Shown: piece after piece, positions 34,561 to 45,900 of the stretch
Layout: each line of letters starts with the position of its first letter
How positions within the stretch are numbered: the first letter of the stretch is position 1
Assembly: GCF_023091745.1 (NCBI RefSeq)
Contig: NC_068910.1
Coordinates: forward strand, 133,441,170 to 133,505,169
Source: Budorcas taxicolor
Lineage: Eukaryota; Chordata; Mammalia; Artiodactyla; Bovidae
Reading direction: 5' to 3'
DNA: 64,000 nt
The notes under the pieces: generated by a model
What the model was told of the DNA's origin: nothing
Databases searched by the model: none
Seen by the model: the letters and a program-made list of their open reading frames with translations, nothing else
Translations under genes and position numbers: made by a program

Positions 34561-35984
34561 GGCAGTCAGCTGCTTCCACTCCTGTCATGATCTGCTCCTG
34601 CTGCTTCCATTTCCCGTGATGCCCACTGACTTCTAATCACATCCTACCCACCACTCACTCCTAGCCTGACTCAAGCCTCCTTCATGGAAATGCTCACTAT
34701 TTCTCCACATTAATGCCCCGCTACCACCTCTGAGCCACCAATATTGGTCTCCCACAGTCAACTGATATTCTTTAACAGCCAAAGCATATATATTATACTT
34801 TGCATACAGTTGCACTTTAACAATGAATTGAAAGATGCCCTTACTTTTCACCCTAGGATCCAGCACCATAATTTTAATTGTCTATGACGTAACTGCTCTT
34901 GAACGACTCACTGTAGTCGACTCAACAGAACGGAAACTGAACTCGTATGCCGCCTCCCAGGTCTGCTCCTGGCCTCGATCCCCATCCACAGCTTGGTCTC
35001 TAAGCCATCTCAGCTCTCCTTCATTCTCTGACCACCTCCTGAAATAACATTCCTCTGGATCATCACAGTGGCTGCATTTTTCTCACCCTGCCTTTAGACT
35101 TTTATGTAATATATCAAGTTTATCCCTGAGAGCTTCAAGAGAAGAAGCATGTCTCCCAAACCACAGCAACATTTTCTAGGACCTAGAGCGTCCTGATAAA
35201 CTGCCCCCTTCCCCATGGTCCTGCCCCTCCCTTGCTGTCTGCAGATTACTCTTCTCACATTTTCTGGTAGATATGTGTGATTATATCTTCACTAAAATAT
35301 AATGATCCTTCAAATCATAATCACCTTTATTAGTATATGTCTAACACATACTGCATCACTGTGTCTCTAAACATCTCTCTGTCCTAAAAGATGTTTCTGA
35401 CCTCAGGAAGAATGTTGCTGGAATGCATCTTCATCACGATTAGAATTATATTAGAATGATTCTCTGGAATCCCTTCCATCAGCACTGTATGAGAAAGCAT
35501 CTTCTTCCAGTTTGCTATTGTTTCCCATGGGTTAGTTTTCATCTCAGCGCTGAACCCTGAGACCCATTAAAAACAAGGTTTAAATGTGATACACTGTATT
35601 ATCAGCAATGCATTGAAATAGAGGGGGCATTCACAGAGAGGGCTCAGAAAAGACTTGTTTGAATATGTTTTTACATGTATAATTTCTGTTTGTGTGTATC
35701 TATGAATTTTGGTGTGTCTCTATGTTTCCCGTGTTGCTCTCTAAGAAGGATTCCCCACGTGGTTTGGGAGGCAGGGATAGCTTGGATATTTCCCCTGGCC
35801 GTCAAGTCCGTGACATTACAAACCAATAAGCCATGTGCTCCAAAAGCTCATTGCCACAGCTGACACAGGTGAAGAGCCTACCTGGGCTGCAGCCTGGGGT
35901 TATTTTTCTTTTCCACCTGCCTGGGATCTTCCTTTTCCCTCTAAATATGAGAGACTAACTCTTCTGTTAAACACTAAAAGGAAT

Positions 35985-36077
35985 GTGGATGTGTGTATAT
36001 GTGTGTGTGTTTGTGCTTCTGTATGCATATATACATATACTTATATATACATATATGTATGCATGTATGTATATATG
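35985..36077. repeat. TG/TA-rich alternating purine-pyrimidine tract
   Basis: About 90 bp of imperfect gtgtgt, gtatat and atatac runs with gtatgcat patches. This is a degenerate dinucleotide microsatellite. Confidence 0.92.
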
Positions 36078-37684
36078 AAGGAAATACACCAAAATGTAAG
36101 TAGTGGTTATTTCTGGATGGTGGCTTTTTCCAAATTCTCCACGATAAGTCAGATTACTTTTATTAATCAAAAAAAGAGTAGATGTTATTTTTAAGGACAG
36201 GAAGGGTCACGATTATTAGATGGTTTCTGGATCAAACCTCTGTGTGAACCAAAGACAAAGGGATGAGCAGGTGACTAGCAGGTAACAGAGGGATGAACTT
36301 CCCCTCGACATCTCAAGATGAGAGAAAGTGACCAGGCAGTGAATTTGGGCTGACTTGCAGATGGGCCAAGGTTACTGAAGGTTGTTAGTGGAGGAACTGG
36401 CAACTTTGTTTGGTTTTTGAAGGTCAGGAGCCTTGGATAGCGAAAGGGAAGAGGAGGAAAATTCAGGCGGGGAAATAGGGAAGGTGAATAGTGAGTTAGG
36501 TCATCAGGGCTTTTCCCCAAACTCAGCTGTTCAGTAAAGTATAGGAATGGTGAGAGGACAAGCTTGAAATATACGCTGAAGTTCATGAAGAGATTTTATG
36601 AAGAGATATACAGTGGGATGGAGAAAAGGCAGGCATGTTCAAGTTTGGTTTTAACCCCCTATGATTCCAGATGGAGGGGTTCCCCGAGTGATCAGTGTGG
36701 GGACACTGGGTCCCCGGGTAAGGAGGATGGGTCACCCCTGCATGGGCAGCAAGGTTCCTAACAGCAGGTTCATCATCAGGCCAACACACAGCTCTCCCAC
36801 TCCCTCCCCTACCTCCTCCTCCCTCCTCTCCTGCTCTCAAAGGACAGAGCGAAGTTTCTGATAATTTTCAGTAGAGAAAGTTTCTAACTTTTCTGAACTT
36901 GGAACAAAAAAGTTACATGAAACAAACATTGTCAAGGATGCTCTTCCCACCTGGCCTAGTCTCACAGTTCTCTCCAAAAGCAGAAGGAAAAATGGAAAGA
37001 TGAAAAACAGAGGGAGTGACTCTTCCTTGCTGAGGCTGATTTCTTTCCTTTGGGATAGTGTTCTGGAAGTGAGGACTTCAGTCTGTCACTCAGGAGGGGA
37101 CACAGCAGAGCCTGTCTCTGCACCACCCCCGGGGCCTCTTTGTTCTTCACCAAGATGCTTGGCTAACCACTCCTTGCCAGTAACCTCCTCACTGAATTCC
37201 AGATGAGGAGCCCTGGGGTCAGTATGAGCAGCACACACACACGGCTAGAAGCCAAAAGTAGAGTAGGAAGCATGAAAAAACTAAGAAAGTCACAAAAATC
37301 AGTTTTGAAAAAGAGCTACACTGAAAACATAATTCATGATGTCTTTCTGTCTGCACGGTTCAACATTTGTACTCTTCTGTACCTCAGTTTCCCATTCTGG
37401 GGAAGGAATATTTCCCGTCTGGGCTCTAGTTTGAAATGGGAGGTGGAGAAAGGCTCTTTTAAACCATTTAATATGGGCTTTGCCATTCCATGTGTGTAAC
37501 AGAGGAACACAGAGCAGTAAAGTGCCCTCCAAGGGTAAATCTGCCCATCTAATGAGAGTCATACAGCCCTTTCCCTTAGAAGCCCCTGCTATCACTGAAC
37601 AGGCCAAGGAAAGCACGAAGGCTACTATAAGGAAGCGTCCAGAACATGGACAACCTAGAGTAACAAGTGTCTTTGTTCCTGAAC

Positions 37685-37870
37685 ACCTACTATGAGCCTG
37701 GCATTTTTTATGTAATTTCTTACTCAGTCCTCCCAATTCTTCAAGGTAAGTATCATTGTCCTCATTTTTGCAGATGAGGAAAATGTAGAAGTTAAATAAC
37801 CTGCCCAAGGTCACACATCCAGAAAGTGGCAGAGCTGAGATTTGAACCCAGGTCTTTCTCATGTCTGCTA
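37685..37870 (-). repeat. MIR SINE, antisense
   Basis: Very recognisable: 'ctactatgagcctggcattt', 'ttgcagatgaggaaaatgta', 'cctgcccaaggtcacacatc', 'agctgagatttgaacccagg'. A long minus-strand frame crossing it is incidental. Confidence 0.85.
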
Positions 37871-37965
37871 TGTACACTGCCTTCTGCTGGCCAAGTCCAT
37901 GAACCAAAACATTTGGATGATTCAGGCAGAAACACACAAAGCAACATTTTGGCCCAGATGCTGTT

Positions 37966-38097
37966 GCTGCTGCTGCTGCTGCTGCTAGGTCACGTCAGTG
38001 TCTGACTCTGTGCGACCACATAGGCAGGAGCCCACCAGGCTCCTGTCCCTGGGATTCTCCAGGCAAGAATACGGGAGTGGGTTGCCATTTCCTTCTC
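37966..38097 (-). mobile_element. Bov-A monomer SINE, antisense, with (CTG)n tail
   Basis: Reverse complement of a Bov-A monomer ('cccaccaggctcctgtccct', 'ttgccatttccttctc'). The reversed AGC tail appears as about seven CTG units at its left edge. Eleven-base target-site duplications, cagatgctgtt, lie at 37955-37965 and 38098-38108. Confidence 0.93.
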
Positions 38098-38629
38098 CAG
38101 ATGCTGTTAAGTCCTATCATTTCTCCCTCCTGATCAACTGAATGGAGTGCACCTGATTGAAAATACCAAGGGCAAGGGGGAAAAATAAAAAAGACCAGAA
38201 CATACCATGTTCCATGTATTATACATGTCAACTGCTCACTGTCTGTGTGCCTAACAGAACATGACATGAGCCAGGAATGTAGAAAAGACAGTTTATTACG
38301 TCTGCCACAGAAGCAGTAACTCAGGCGCATACCTGCCTCCGTGGCTTCCAGATCCTTCAGACAGAAGCATCTAGAACATATAGTCAACTGAAGATGCATT
38401 TAAAAACCAGCTGCCTCAAATTCTTTGTAGAACAAGAAAGGATATAAATCTATAATATAACAAATATGTTCCCCAGTTTTGGCTATTTTTATACCACTGG
38501 ATGTTCTACCCAGAGACTGTAGAACCTCTCTTTATAACTCAGAAAACTCATATTATGAGTGTCTAATACTAGAGCGAGACCTGCAGTGTGTTAATAAGTA
38601 AAGTGCTTCTATGAAGGAGTCTATACCTG

Positions 38630-38852
38630 GGCTTCCCAGGTGGCGCTAGTGGTAAAGAAGCTGCCTGCCAGTGCAGGGGATGTAAGAGGTGTGGGTTCAA
38701 TCTCTGGGTTGGGAAGATCCCCTGGAGGAGAAAGTGGCAACCCGCGCCAGTATTCTTGCCTGCTAAATCCCGTGGACAGAGGAGCCTGCAGGCTACAGTC
38801 CATAGCATCACAAAGAGTCAGACACGACTGAAGCAGCTTAGCACATGCGCGT
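38630..38852 (+). mobile_element. Bov-tA SINE
   Basis: Head 'gggcttcccaggtggcgcta', B-box-like 'gggttcaatctctggg', Bov-A body 'ccagtattcttgcctg' and end 'aagagtcagacacgactgaa' are all present. Confidence 0.93.
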
Positions 38853-39804
38853 AACTGAATAGGGGGAGGTGGGAGGAGTCTCAATACACCCCCCCAAAAA
38901 AAAAGAATTCTGGAAGGTCTGGTTAATAAAAGCTGCTGTCCTATCAAAATGGGTCTCACTGATTCTTGCTCCTCATGGAAAATGCCCAAGTGCTTCTGGA
39001 CAGTGTATACTGGCAGACGTGAAAATGCAGTTGAAATGCTGCACAACTCAGGTTTTCCAACCATGTATTGTCTGGTACATGGTAAAGTCCTGGGCCCTAA
39101 TGATCTTAAACCAAGTGACCCCTAGAATTACCAAAGAAACACTTCAAAAAACTGGCCTGCTGAATCAGAGTGCCAAAGGTAGAGGGCAATTGGATATGGG
39201 ATATCTGTGAATTCCAAGCTGAGAGTTATTGTCTAAATAATAGAGATCGTTGACATTTCAAAGAAATTTAATAGTATTTTTTTAAACCACATTTCCACTT
39301 AAATTTTTCCCACTAGTCTCTGCCCTAGGCTAGATTTTCAGAAAATCATCTCAATGAGATCATAAATGGCCATCGCTTTTTAATGTTGATGTATGGATGT
39401 TAACTACCCTTTTAAGGCACCAACTGGGCCATATAATATAGTGACTTCCTATGTAAATGTGCATGTATTTTCTCAGTTTTGGAGAACAAGTGTTCAGTTT
39501 GCCTACATGCCTGAATTTCTTATATGTCTCACATAACAAACCATCATCAGATTTGCAGGTACACAGAGACCATTACATCTTGAGGTTTAAAAGGAGATAA
39601 AAGTTTTTGTGCAAAACCTAATAAATACACATATTAAAGTGACCCAAACCACTTCTAGTTACGTCTTCAAGGATAACATGGATCCTCAAAATATGTGAGG
39701 GATGCTTTCTAAGACCTTTGGAATCCACAAACATACACACATACAAATATCATTTAGCAGATGGATTCTCCTTTACAAAAGGCAACCTACCACAGCAGTT
39801 AGGA

Positions 39805-40010
39805 CCACTTTGGAGTCAAACCAACCTCAGTTCAGATCTCAGCCCCTCCACTTGCCAGTTGTATGATCCTGGGCAGGACCTTAATGCCCCAGTCTGCAAA
39901 ATGGGAGTAATGGTATTACCCATTCCAAATTTCATGAAATGATGCATGCCAGATACTCAGCACTTTTCCTGGCACATGGTAAAGATGCAACAAATATTAG
40001 ACATTAATAA
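39805..40010 (+). repeat. MIR SINE
   Basis: Order: 'ttcagatctcagcccctcca', 'cttgccagttgtatgatcct', 'ccccagtctgcaaaatggga', 'gcacatggtaaagatgcaac'. Good match to the MIR layout. Confidence 0.78.
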
Positions 40011-41558
40011 TAGTGATAATAAAAATGATACAAATAAATTAGCTATTAATAATGATGACACTAAAGATATTTTTTTAAACTGTTCTCCTCCCTTAGAATT
40101 CTAACCATTGTCTAAAGAGCCAAATGTCAAATCCAGCACTCGTAAAGCTATTAAATTCCACCACGAAAGTAAGTTCTGCAGATGTGATAGCACATCTGTA
40201 AACTGGTGCTGACAGTGAATTACCATGTGGGGGACTAGATACTCGGGACAGTTGATGCCACGTCCCTACCCTCAGCCCGTTAATGCAACATTATGCAAAG
40301 GAAAATATGATTTAAGTTTTTTGAGACCCTTTTGCCCTGGGAAAGGTGAGCTCAGTGGGCAACCAGTACTTTCTCCTTTCACAAATACGTGCATCCTGTC
40401 CCGGACTTTCTTTAGAATCCCATCGCCCTTCTGAATCCTTAGCGCCCCCGACCTCCACAGTTCAGAGTAACTGCCATTTGCACTCCATGCTGAGGCTTTT
40501 TCTGTCCCTTAATGAACAGTTTTCGCCTGGCTGGAGTTCTTACTAAAAGTGTCTCATACTGATTTTCTCATTTCCACAAGGTAGCCTTTGACACCGTGAG
40601 CTGAACCACAGTCAAATTGGAGGTCAGACTCTTTCATTCCTCTTAAACTTTTCTCCTGGATAAGAGCCATTGCTTTTTGAAATATTTCACTCTTCCTAGC
40701 ACTAGAAGCTGGTTCTCTTTGAGGGACCATCGTTCCTAAAGAAAGGATGATTCCATTGCCTCCAATGGCCCAGTAGAGATGGTAGAACTGCACTGGAATG
40801 TGGGGTCTCTGGCATGGCTCCATCACTCCCTCACTCAGTAATCCATTCCCTTAGCCGGCCTTGCAGTGTGCATGAACCAGCTTTGTGCCTTAGAAAAGTT
40901 CCAGATTACCATGTTATAGACCCCGGAAACACTTGAAATCAAGAGTGTTAAGTCAGTTACTACTAAAGATCTGCTGCACAAATGAGTAACCTTTTCTCAG
41001 TTTCTTTCTCTAGCTGAATGTCATGGTAAGACTTGCTAGGGCACAGGGACCCTGAAAGAATTGAAACAAGAAAACAAAACCAAAAAAACAGGAAGGGTGT
41101 GAAATAAACGCTAATGATCACTGCCACTGGACCTCTTATTTAATGTATCTCTATTTATATTATTCCTGGCTCCACTTCTCCTTGTCTGTCTGGGAAGTTG
41201 GAAAGTCACAGCAGGATTGCTCTACAGGGAACTAACGCAAAGAACAGCGGGCAGGTTTGCGCTCTTGCAGTATTTCACAGTTAAAAGTGGCCAGTCAGTG
41301 ATCCTCCTCTGGATGCTAGACCTGGTTGACTTCTGAACCTTCAGACCAAGCACTGTCCTACACAGCACTCTGCGTCCTCCATTTCCTCTAAAATAATGAC
41401 TGTGTATTTGCCAGGTTGCACTGTGTGCATGGGATCGCTAGAAATACACTAGTCACACTGATGGTTTCACTCTGTTTTCTATAAAGGGCTACAGGATCTC
41501 GTGAAAATTTTGGCAAAGTTATATGCAAATCACAGAGCCCCGGCCCTTTTCTTAACAG

Positions 41559-41621
41559 GATGGCAACCTTGCTCCTCGGTGGTACCTGGGACCTGGAGAT
41601 CCTTTCTCCACTTACGTTTAG
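41559..41621 (+). CDS. KALRN: KALRN kalirin-7-specific terminal exon: 20-residue tail ending STYV, stop
   Basis: The coding part is 63 bp, phase 0 in: DGNLAPRWYL then GPGDPFSTYV and TAG (41619-41621). The acceptor is ggcccttttcttaacag. The end S-T-Y-V is a class I PDZ-binding motif (threonine at -2, valine at 0). In kalirin-7 this motif anchors the Rac GEF to PSD-95-family scaffolds in the postsynaptic density, which explains its role in dendritic spine growth. The fused junction reads TADSDK-DGNLAPRW. From memory the rodent and human tail is nearly the same, with V where A is here (residue 5) and H where Y is here (residue 9); this needs an alignment. The exon lies about 25.4 kb past the exon at 16070-16172 and is mutually exclusive with the downstream SH3 exon. 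Confidence 0.95.
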   Translation, partial: DGNLAPRWYLGPGDPFSTYV

Positions 41622-42330
41622 CACGCAGCTCACCGGGTTAGCCGTGCCGCCGTTGGGACCTCCCACCTGGACTCCCATCACCCGCCTCTCTTGAGACTGC
41701 TCTGGCAGGGCTGGTGTGGGGTGCAGCCTTTGCTCAGAGGGCAACATGTTCCATGCAAAATCTGCCCCCCGGGCCATGGGCTCACTCCTCGGGGCCCCTT
41801 GCTTCTTTCTCTACTGGGTGCAATTCAAGGTTGCCGAGCTTCTCTCCAAAGTCTAAAACGAGTGGGGCAGTAGGGACCTGTGAGAGGCCCCATGGCCCAA
41901 CACACTCCCCCAGCTCCCAGTCTGAACATCAGGCCCCCGACCCTGGTGGGGGGCTCTTTAGAGTTTTCCTGGAGTTTTTCTCCAGGTTGAATGTTTCTTT
42001 TGTCAATGGCCCCAATCTGGAAAAACCCATCATTTTACTCTAGCCTGCCTCCCCTATATCATGAACGGGAGGGAGAAGGAAAAAGGGACCTCTTATGGTT
42101 ATGGTTTATCAAAGGTGAGGGTCAACTCCAACTGATCCCAAACACTGGCAGGAACTACTTCTCCCAACAAATGTTCCATCTGCTTCAACCTACCCAGGTT
42201 TTGCCACTGTTTTCTAGCTCCTCCCTAACCTTACTCACTGCTGAGGTGTCTGGTTCGAAGATCACCCTACCAGCCTTCCTTGGCTTCCAAATTATCCTGT
42301 TGGCAGGGGTGGGTGGGAGGTGGGAGAAGA

Positions 42331-42336
42331 AATAAA
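42331..42336 (+). terminator. KALRN: Candidate poly(A) signal AATAAA (proximal)
   Basis: Canonical hexamer about 710 bp after the kalirin-7 stop codon, just before the L1 3' end. The downstream element is weak. Confidence 0.35.
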
Positions 42337-42339
42337 CAA

Positions 42340-42462
42340 ACTGGCCACATGTTGATAATTGTTGAGACTAGATGATGGGCACGTGGGTGTTCGTTATATC
42401 ATTCTCTCCCTTTTGTATATGTTTGCAGTTTTTCTTAATAAAAAGTTAAAAAATAAAAAAAG
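42340..42462 (+). repeat. L1M-type 3' end within the kalirin-7 3' UTR
   Basis: The order 'gatgatgggcacgtgggtgt', 'tcgttatatcattctctccc', 'tttgtatatgtttgcagttt' and 'aataaaaagttaaaaaataa' is the classic terminal segment of old L1 elements, in sense orientation. It carries its own AATAAA at 42437. Confidence 0.82.
42437..42442 (+). terminator. KALRN: Candidate poly(A) signal AATAAA supplied by L1
   Basis: This is the L1's own poly(A) signal, in the same sense as KALRN, about 815 bp past the stop codon. Confidence 0.35.
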
Positions 42463-42558
42463 TCTTCCAACTCCCCAAACACTTGAGAGCCCCCACCCCT
42501 AACACAGTTTCATGGAAATCCCACACCAAGGCAAAAGGCAAAGGTGATTCCATTACAT

Positions 42559-42582
42559 TATATATATATGTATGTATATATT
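42559..42582. repeat. TA/TG microsatellite in the 3' UTR
   Basis: A run of tatatatatatgtatgtata, directly visible. Confidence 0.9.
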
Positions 42583-42963
42583 CATTTTCTAATTTTTTTT
42601 AAGGCCCACTGCTTTATTTTCAATAGACTAAATCTATTTATAAGAGGTCCCAAAGTTGGGTTTACTTCCCCCAGCTGGGTTATGGGGGAGGGCTTGGGTA
42701 AAGGGTTCCTTAAAATCCTGAAAGTTTACACTTCCATGTATCTCACAATCTTATTGTGAGGGTGGGACTTGTTCAGTGTTCTGAACTTTGCAGAGGAAAC
42801 ATGCTCTCGACTCAAAGTGTCATGCTCTGGAATTGCACCTGGCTCAGGAAAGGACTGTCTTTGTACTTGAATTTAAATCCAATGGAGAACCTTAACACGG
42901 GCATTTGCATGACTAAGAATTGCTGCTGTCTTTTTCCATATGTCACTTTCTTGAATGTGTTCT

Positions 42964-42969
42964 AATAAA
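42964..42969 (+). terminator. KALRN: Candidate poly(A) signal AATAAA (distal, favoured)
   Basis: AATAAA in tctaataaaattattct, about 1.34 kb after the stop. Unique-looking sequence lies upstream and T/G-rich sequence downstream. Confidence 0.5.
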
Positions 42970-43669
42970 ATTATTCTAAAGCAGGCTGTTGATATACAGT
43001 GATTTATAAATACTTTCTGTTGAGTACTGAGGCCCTTAATTTTCTACCAAGAATGCACCCCATCCCGCTTTCTGGAAAGATCTGTTGAGGACAGATGCAA
43101 TGGGTGTACGTCTGGCCTGGTGGTGGCACCACTGCAATTGCCGTCACAATGCGAATCACGTCCACCACTGTGGATTTTGTTTTCTGGTTGCCTAGCAGCA
43201 GAATTCGTTGTCCAAGATAAAGATAGTCGTTTGAAGTGGATGATGTGGTGGGAGAAGGTGGAGGGGGCAAGGCAGGACCAGGAGGATAATTCCCTCAAAG
43301 AGCAAAGCAGAAGGAGAGACAAAGGCAGCCAAATAGAGAAGTTAAGTTCTAACTCATCCTGTTCGCTGATAAGAGTACATTCAATGATTATCAGTTAAGA
43401 TTTATTTACAAAATTGCACTTTTTGATATCAAGTTAGAGCAAGTTCAAATCTCAAAATGTCCTTAAGCAAACTAGAGGCAAATGGAGAAAGTATGTATTT
43501 CCAAAGGTAAATATTTTGAGAAGTACTTTTGACTCTGATCACTATCTCCCCTTAAGCCAGGCTGGCCAGGGCACTCCCATTAGCCATAACCAACTTGGGT
43601 CAGTTTTTTGGAACAGGAAGCTTTGTTAGGAACCTTGTAAGGGGCAGAAAAGGCAGGACCAGACAAGGA

Positions 43670-43880
43670 GGCTTCCATACACTGAGCACTGTCCTCATAC
43701 CAGATTATTGGGAGAGCACTTGATACATATCAACTCCTCTGATCTTCAGAGCCATCCTGAGAGGCAGGCAGTACTTCATTTTCCAGATAAAAAGGCTGAA
43801 GCTGAGAAAAGTAAATAATTTGTACAAACTCATAAAGCTAGAGAATAACAGATCTGTGATTCAGATTTCTGATCCCCAAA
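43670..43880 (-). repeat. MIR SINE, antisense
   Basis: Order 'cactgagcactgtcctcata', 'cagagccatcctgagaggca', 'ttttccagataaaaaggctg' and 'tgtgattcagatttctgat' fits reversed MIR. Confidence 0.65.
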
Positions 43881-44279
43881 CCCTTGCTTCTTCAGACCGC
43901 AGGGCTGATGGCCAGTGCCCAGTCTGGGCTCTCTCCCATATACCTTGCCATGAATACATTTAATGAATTTTGCAACCTCTGTGTGCTCTGGGGGTTGGTG
44001 GAGGGAGGCACAGCATCCTGCTCTTCCTGTTGATTGGAGATCTCTTCCAGGCCAGGGTTTTGAAACCTACATCCACATACCTTGAACTTAGCTGTATAGA
44101 GCACAAGATGATGAGGCTGAGATTCCCATTTGGTGTCCACAGGAATTTGCTCACTCAGCAAATCTTTGAGTGCCCCCGTGTGCTGGGCATTATGAACTAG
44201 GTGGGCAAATACAGACTCAGCCCCTGTTCTCACAGAGCTTGCTAGTGGAGGAGAGAGGCATTAATCAAGTAATATTTGA

Positions 44280-44430
44280 ATGGGTATGTAATTATTAATA
44301 TAATTGAAAGGGACCTTGGAAATCATTGAGATCCACAGATGAAACAAGACCCAGAAATGCTAAGCAGTTTGGTTAGGACAATATAGCAAGTTAGGGGAAG
44401 CATAAGAATGAGAATTCAGTAGATTTCTGT
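44280..44430 (-). repeat. MIR-like relic
   Basis: Contains 'gaaagggaccttggaaatca', 'gatgaaacaagacccagaaa' and 'agcaagttaggggaagcata'. Ancient SINE-like layout; family and strand uncertain. Confidence 0.4.
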
Positions 44431-44753
44431 TCCTAGAGGGCCTTTTCCCTATTGTGTCACACTCCGGTCTCTTGCACACCCATAGCCAGCCCTGTGAATG
44501 CATTGATCAATCAGTACACTACCCTCAGCCTAGGAAAAACCAGATAGCACATTTTGTAATGATAATCAAACAGCATAGTGAATTAAACCCCTGAGGATGG
44601 CAGTTACCCAAGCCTTGTTTGCAGACTTATTTCAGAGCCCAAAGCAGGAAGAGAGAGGCAAGGCTCCTGTGCTGTAAGAAGGGTTCTTGCAGGTGTTTCA
44701 GTGTTTTGATCTGACCCAGTATTTTCTTCTCTCTCAAGGTCAGCAGTTGTTTG

Positions 44754-45000
44754 TTCACTTGTTAATTCAGAGTACTGACTAGGAACCATGCACAGTTCTC
44801 AGAACTAGGGACACAGCAGTGAACAAAACAGATTGCCCTTATGGAGTGAATATTCCAGCTGGGGGAGACAGACGATAACTGAAATAAGTAAATAACAGCA
44901 TATTAAGAGGTAGTAAATGCTACAAGGAAAAGTAGATCAAGAAAGGCAAGTGGGGAGTGCTAAGGAAGGTGGTGATGCATTTTTAGGTGGGATGGTTGGG
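44754..45000 (-). repeat. L2-like fragment, antisense
   Basis: Contains 'gacacagcagtgaacaaaac', 'agacagacgataactgaaat' and 'gtagtaaatgctacaaggaa', a characteristic reversed L2 3' series. Confidence 0.65.
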
Positions 45001-45184
45001 AAACAGACCTCCCAGAGAAAATTATGTTCTCGGCCATCGTTTTACTTACACACACATACAGCTGTGCAGTATGATTTGAAAAGTCCCATAAGCCTTATCC
45101 TACCTCCTTCAGAGAAATAAAGGCCTTTCAGTAGCATGTCTCAGAGCCCAACTCCTGGGTTTCCTTTTTTCCCTATGAGTTAAG

Positions 45185-45363
45185 GCAGTGGTTCTCAAAC
45201 TTGAGTGTACACCAGAATCATCTGGAGCACTTGTTGAAACACAGATTGCTGGGCTCCACTCCCAGAGCTTGTGATTCACTCAGTCTGGGGTGGGTCCAAG
45301 AATTTGCATCCCTAGATGCTGCTGCTGCAGGTGGTCCAGGGATCTCACTTTGAGAGCCACTAG
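45185..45363 (+). mobile_element. MER5A hAT DNA transposon relic, near full length
   Basis: Begins cagtggttctcaaac and ends tttgagagccactag, imperfect inverted terminal repeats. The interior 'atcatctggagcacttgttg' and 'agattgctgggctccactcc' is typical. Flanks share gttaag at 45178-45183 and 45364-45369, a decayed 8-bp target-site duplication. Confidence 0.88.
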
Positions 45364-45377
45364 GTTAAGTATTATTG

Positions 45378-45497
45378 GAGAAGGAAATGGCAGCCCACTC
45401 AAGTATTCTGTTGGAATATCCCATGGATAGTGGAGTCTGGCGGGCTACAGTCCATGGGGTCACAAAGAATCAGACACAGTGATTAAACAACAACAAG
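45378..45497 (+). mobile_element. Bov-A monomer SINE
   Basis: Contains 'ggagaaggaaatggcagccc', 'gggctacagtccatggggtc' and an A-rich tail with acaacaaca. A small internal deletion removes part of the 'tcttgcctgg' block. Confidence 0.88.
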
Positions 45498-45769
45498 ATT
45501 AATTCTCATAGCTGAAAGATCTCTGTTAAAATCCTGATAAACGATGTAACTCTTCATTAGGATCCATGGACATTGTCAAAGTAGCTATTCCTGGAAGAGC
45601 AGAATCCTTAAGAAATTGGGTTAAGTTTCAGAAGCCACAGCCTAAGACTCCAAGCATTGAGGAGTTAGGGCAAAGGACAGGTTGTGAAAAGCTGGTGACA
45701 GTATTTCACTGTTTGTCTATCAATACTTTGTGTTTTCCTAGTGTTTAATACTTTTACAAACTCTTTTAT

Positions 45770-45900
45770 TCACTACTCCTTTTTGTCAGTTAATCTGTTA
45801 GGTAAACAGGTACAGGTGTCCTTATTACATTTTCTAGATAAAGAAACTGAAACACAAAGAGGTTATGTGGCCTCCCTTGGGCATCACGGATGAGCACACC
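45770..45900 (-). repeat. MIR-like relic, antisense
   Basis: Contains 'ttctagataaagaaactgaa' and 'acacaaagaggttatgtggc', the reversed MIR core. Confidence 0.5.

Larger units (their letters stand above)
16173..41558 (+). other. KALRN: Large KALRN intron before the kalirin-7 tail exon
   Basis: About 25.4 kb, phase 0. It opens with a tandem duplication and carries BovB, Bov-A/Bov-tA, CHR-type SINEs, L1, L2 and MIR copies, listed separately. Unique-looking stretches without a recognised element include about 16.5-17.8, 18.3-19.1, 20.1-21.9, 22.1-23.4, 24.2-24.8, 25.0-27.0, 28.1-28.9, 30.8-31.8, 36.1-37.6 and 40.0-41.5 kb. None of the open frames in them resembles a known protein. The first SH3-domain exon of longer kalirins was looked for and not found. 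Confidence 0.88.
41622..42985 (+). other. KALRN: Probable kalirin-7 3' UTR
   Basis: No splice donor use is implied after the TAG, so the terminal exon should run on to a poly(A) site. Three AATAAA signals follow the stop: 42331-42336, 42437-42442 (inside an L1 3' end) and 42964-42969. The last is preceded by about 380 bp of non-repetitive sequence and followed by a T/G-rich stretch (tttctgttgagt, near 43014), so I favour it. The exact end is an estimate. Confidence 0.6.

Noticed and set aside
37299..37937. A 212-codon open frame on the minus strand
   Set aside because: Part of it is the reverse translation of a MIR SINE (37685-37870). The rest has no recognisable domain, and there is no sign of a promoter, splice context or codon bias.
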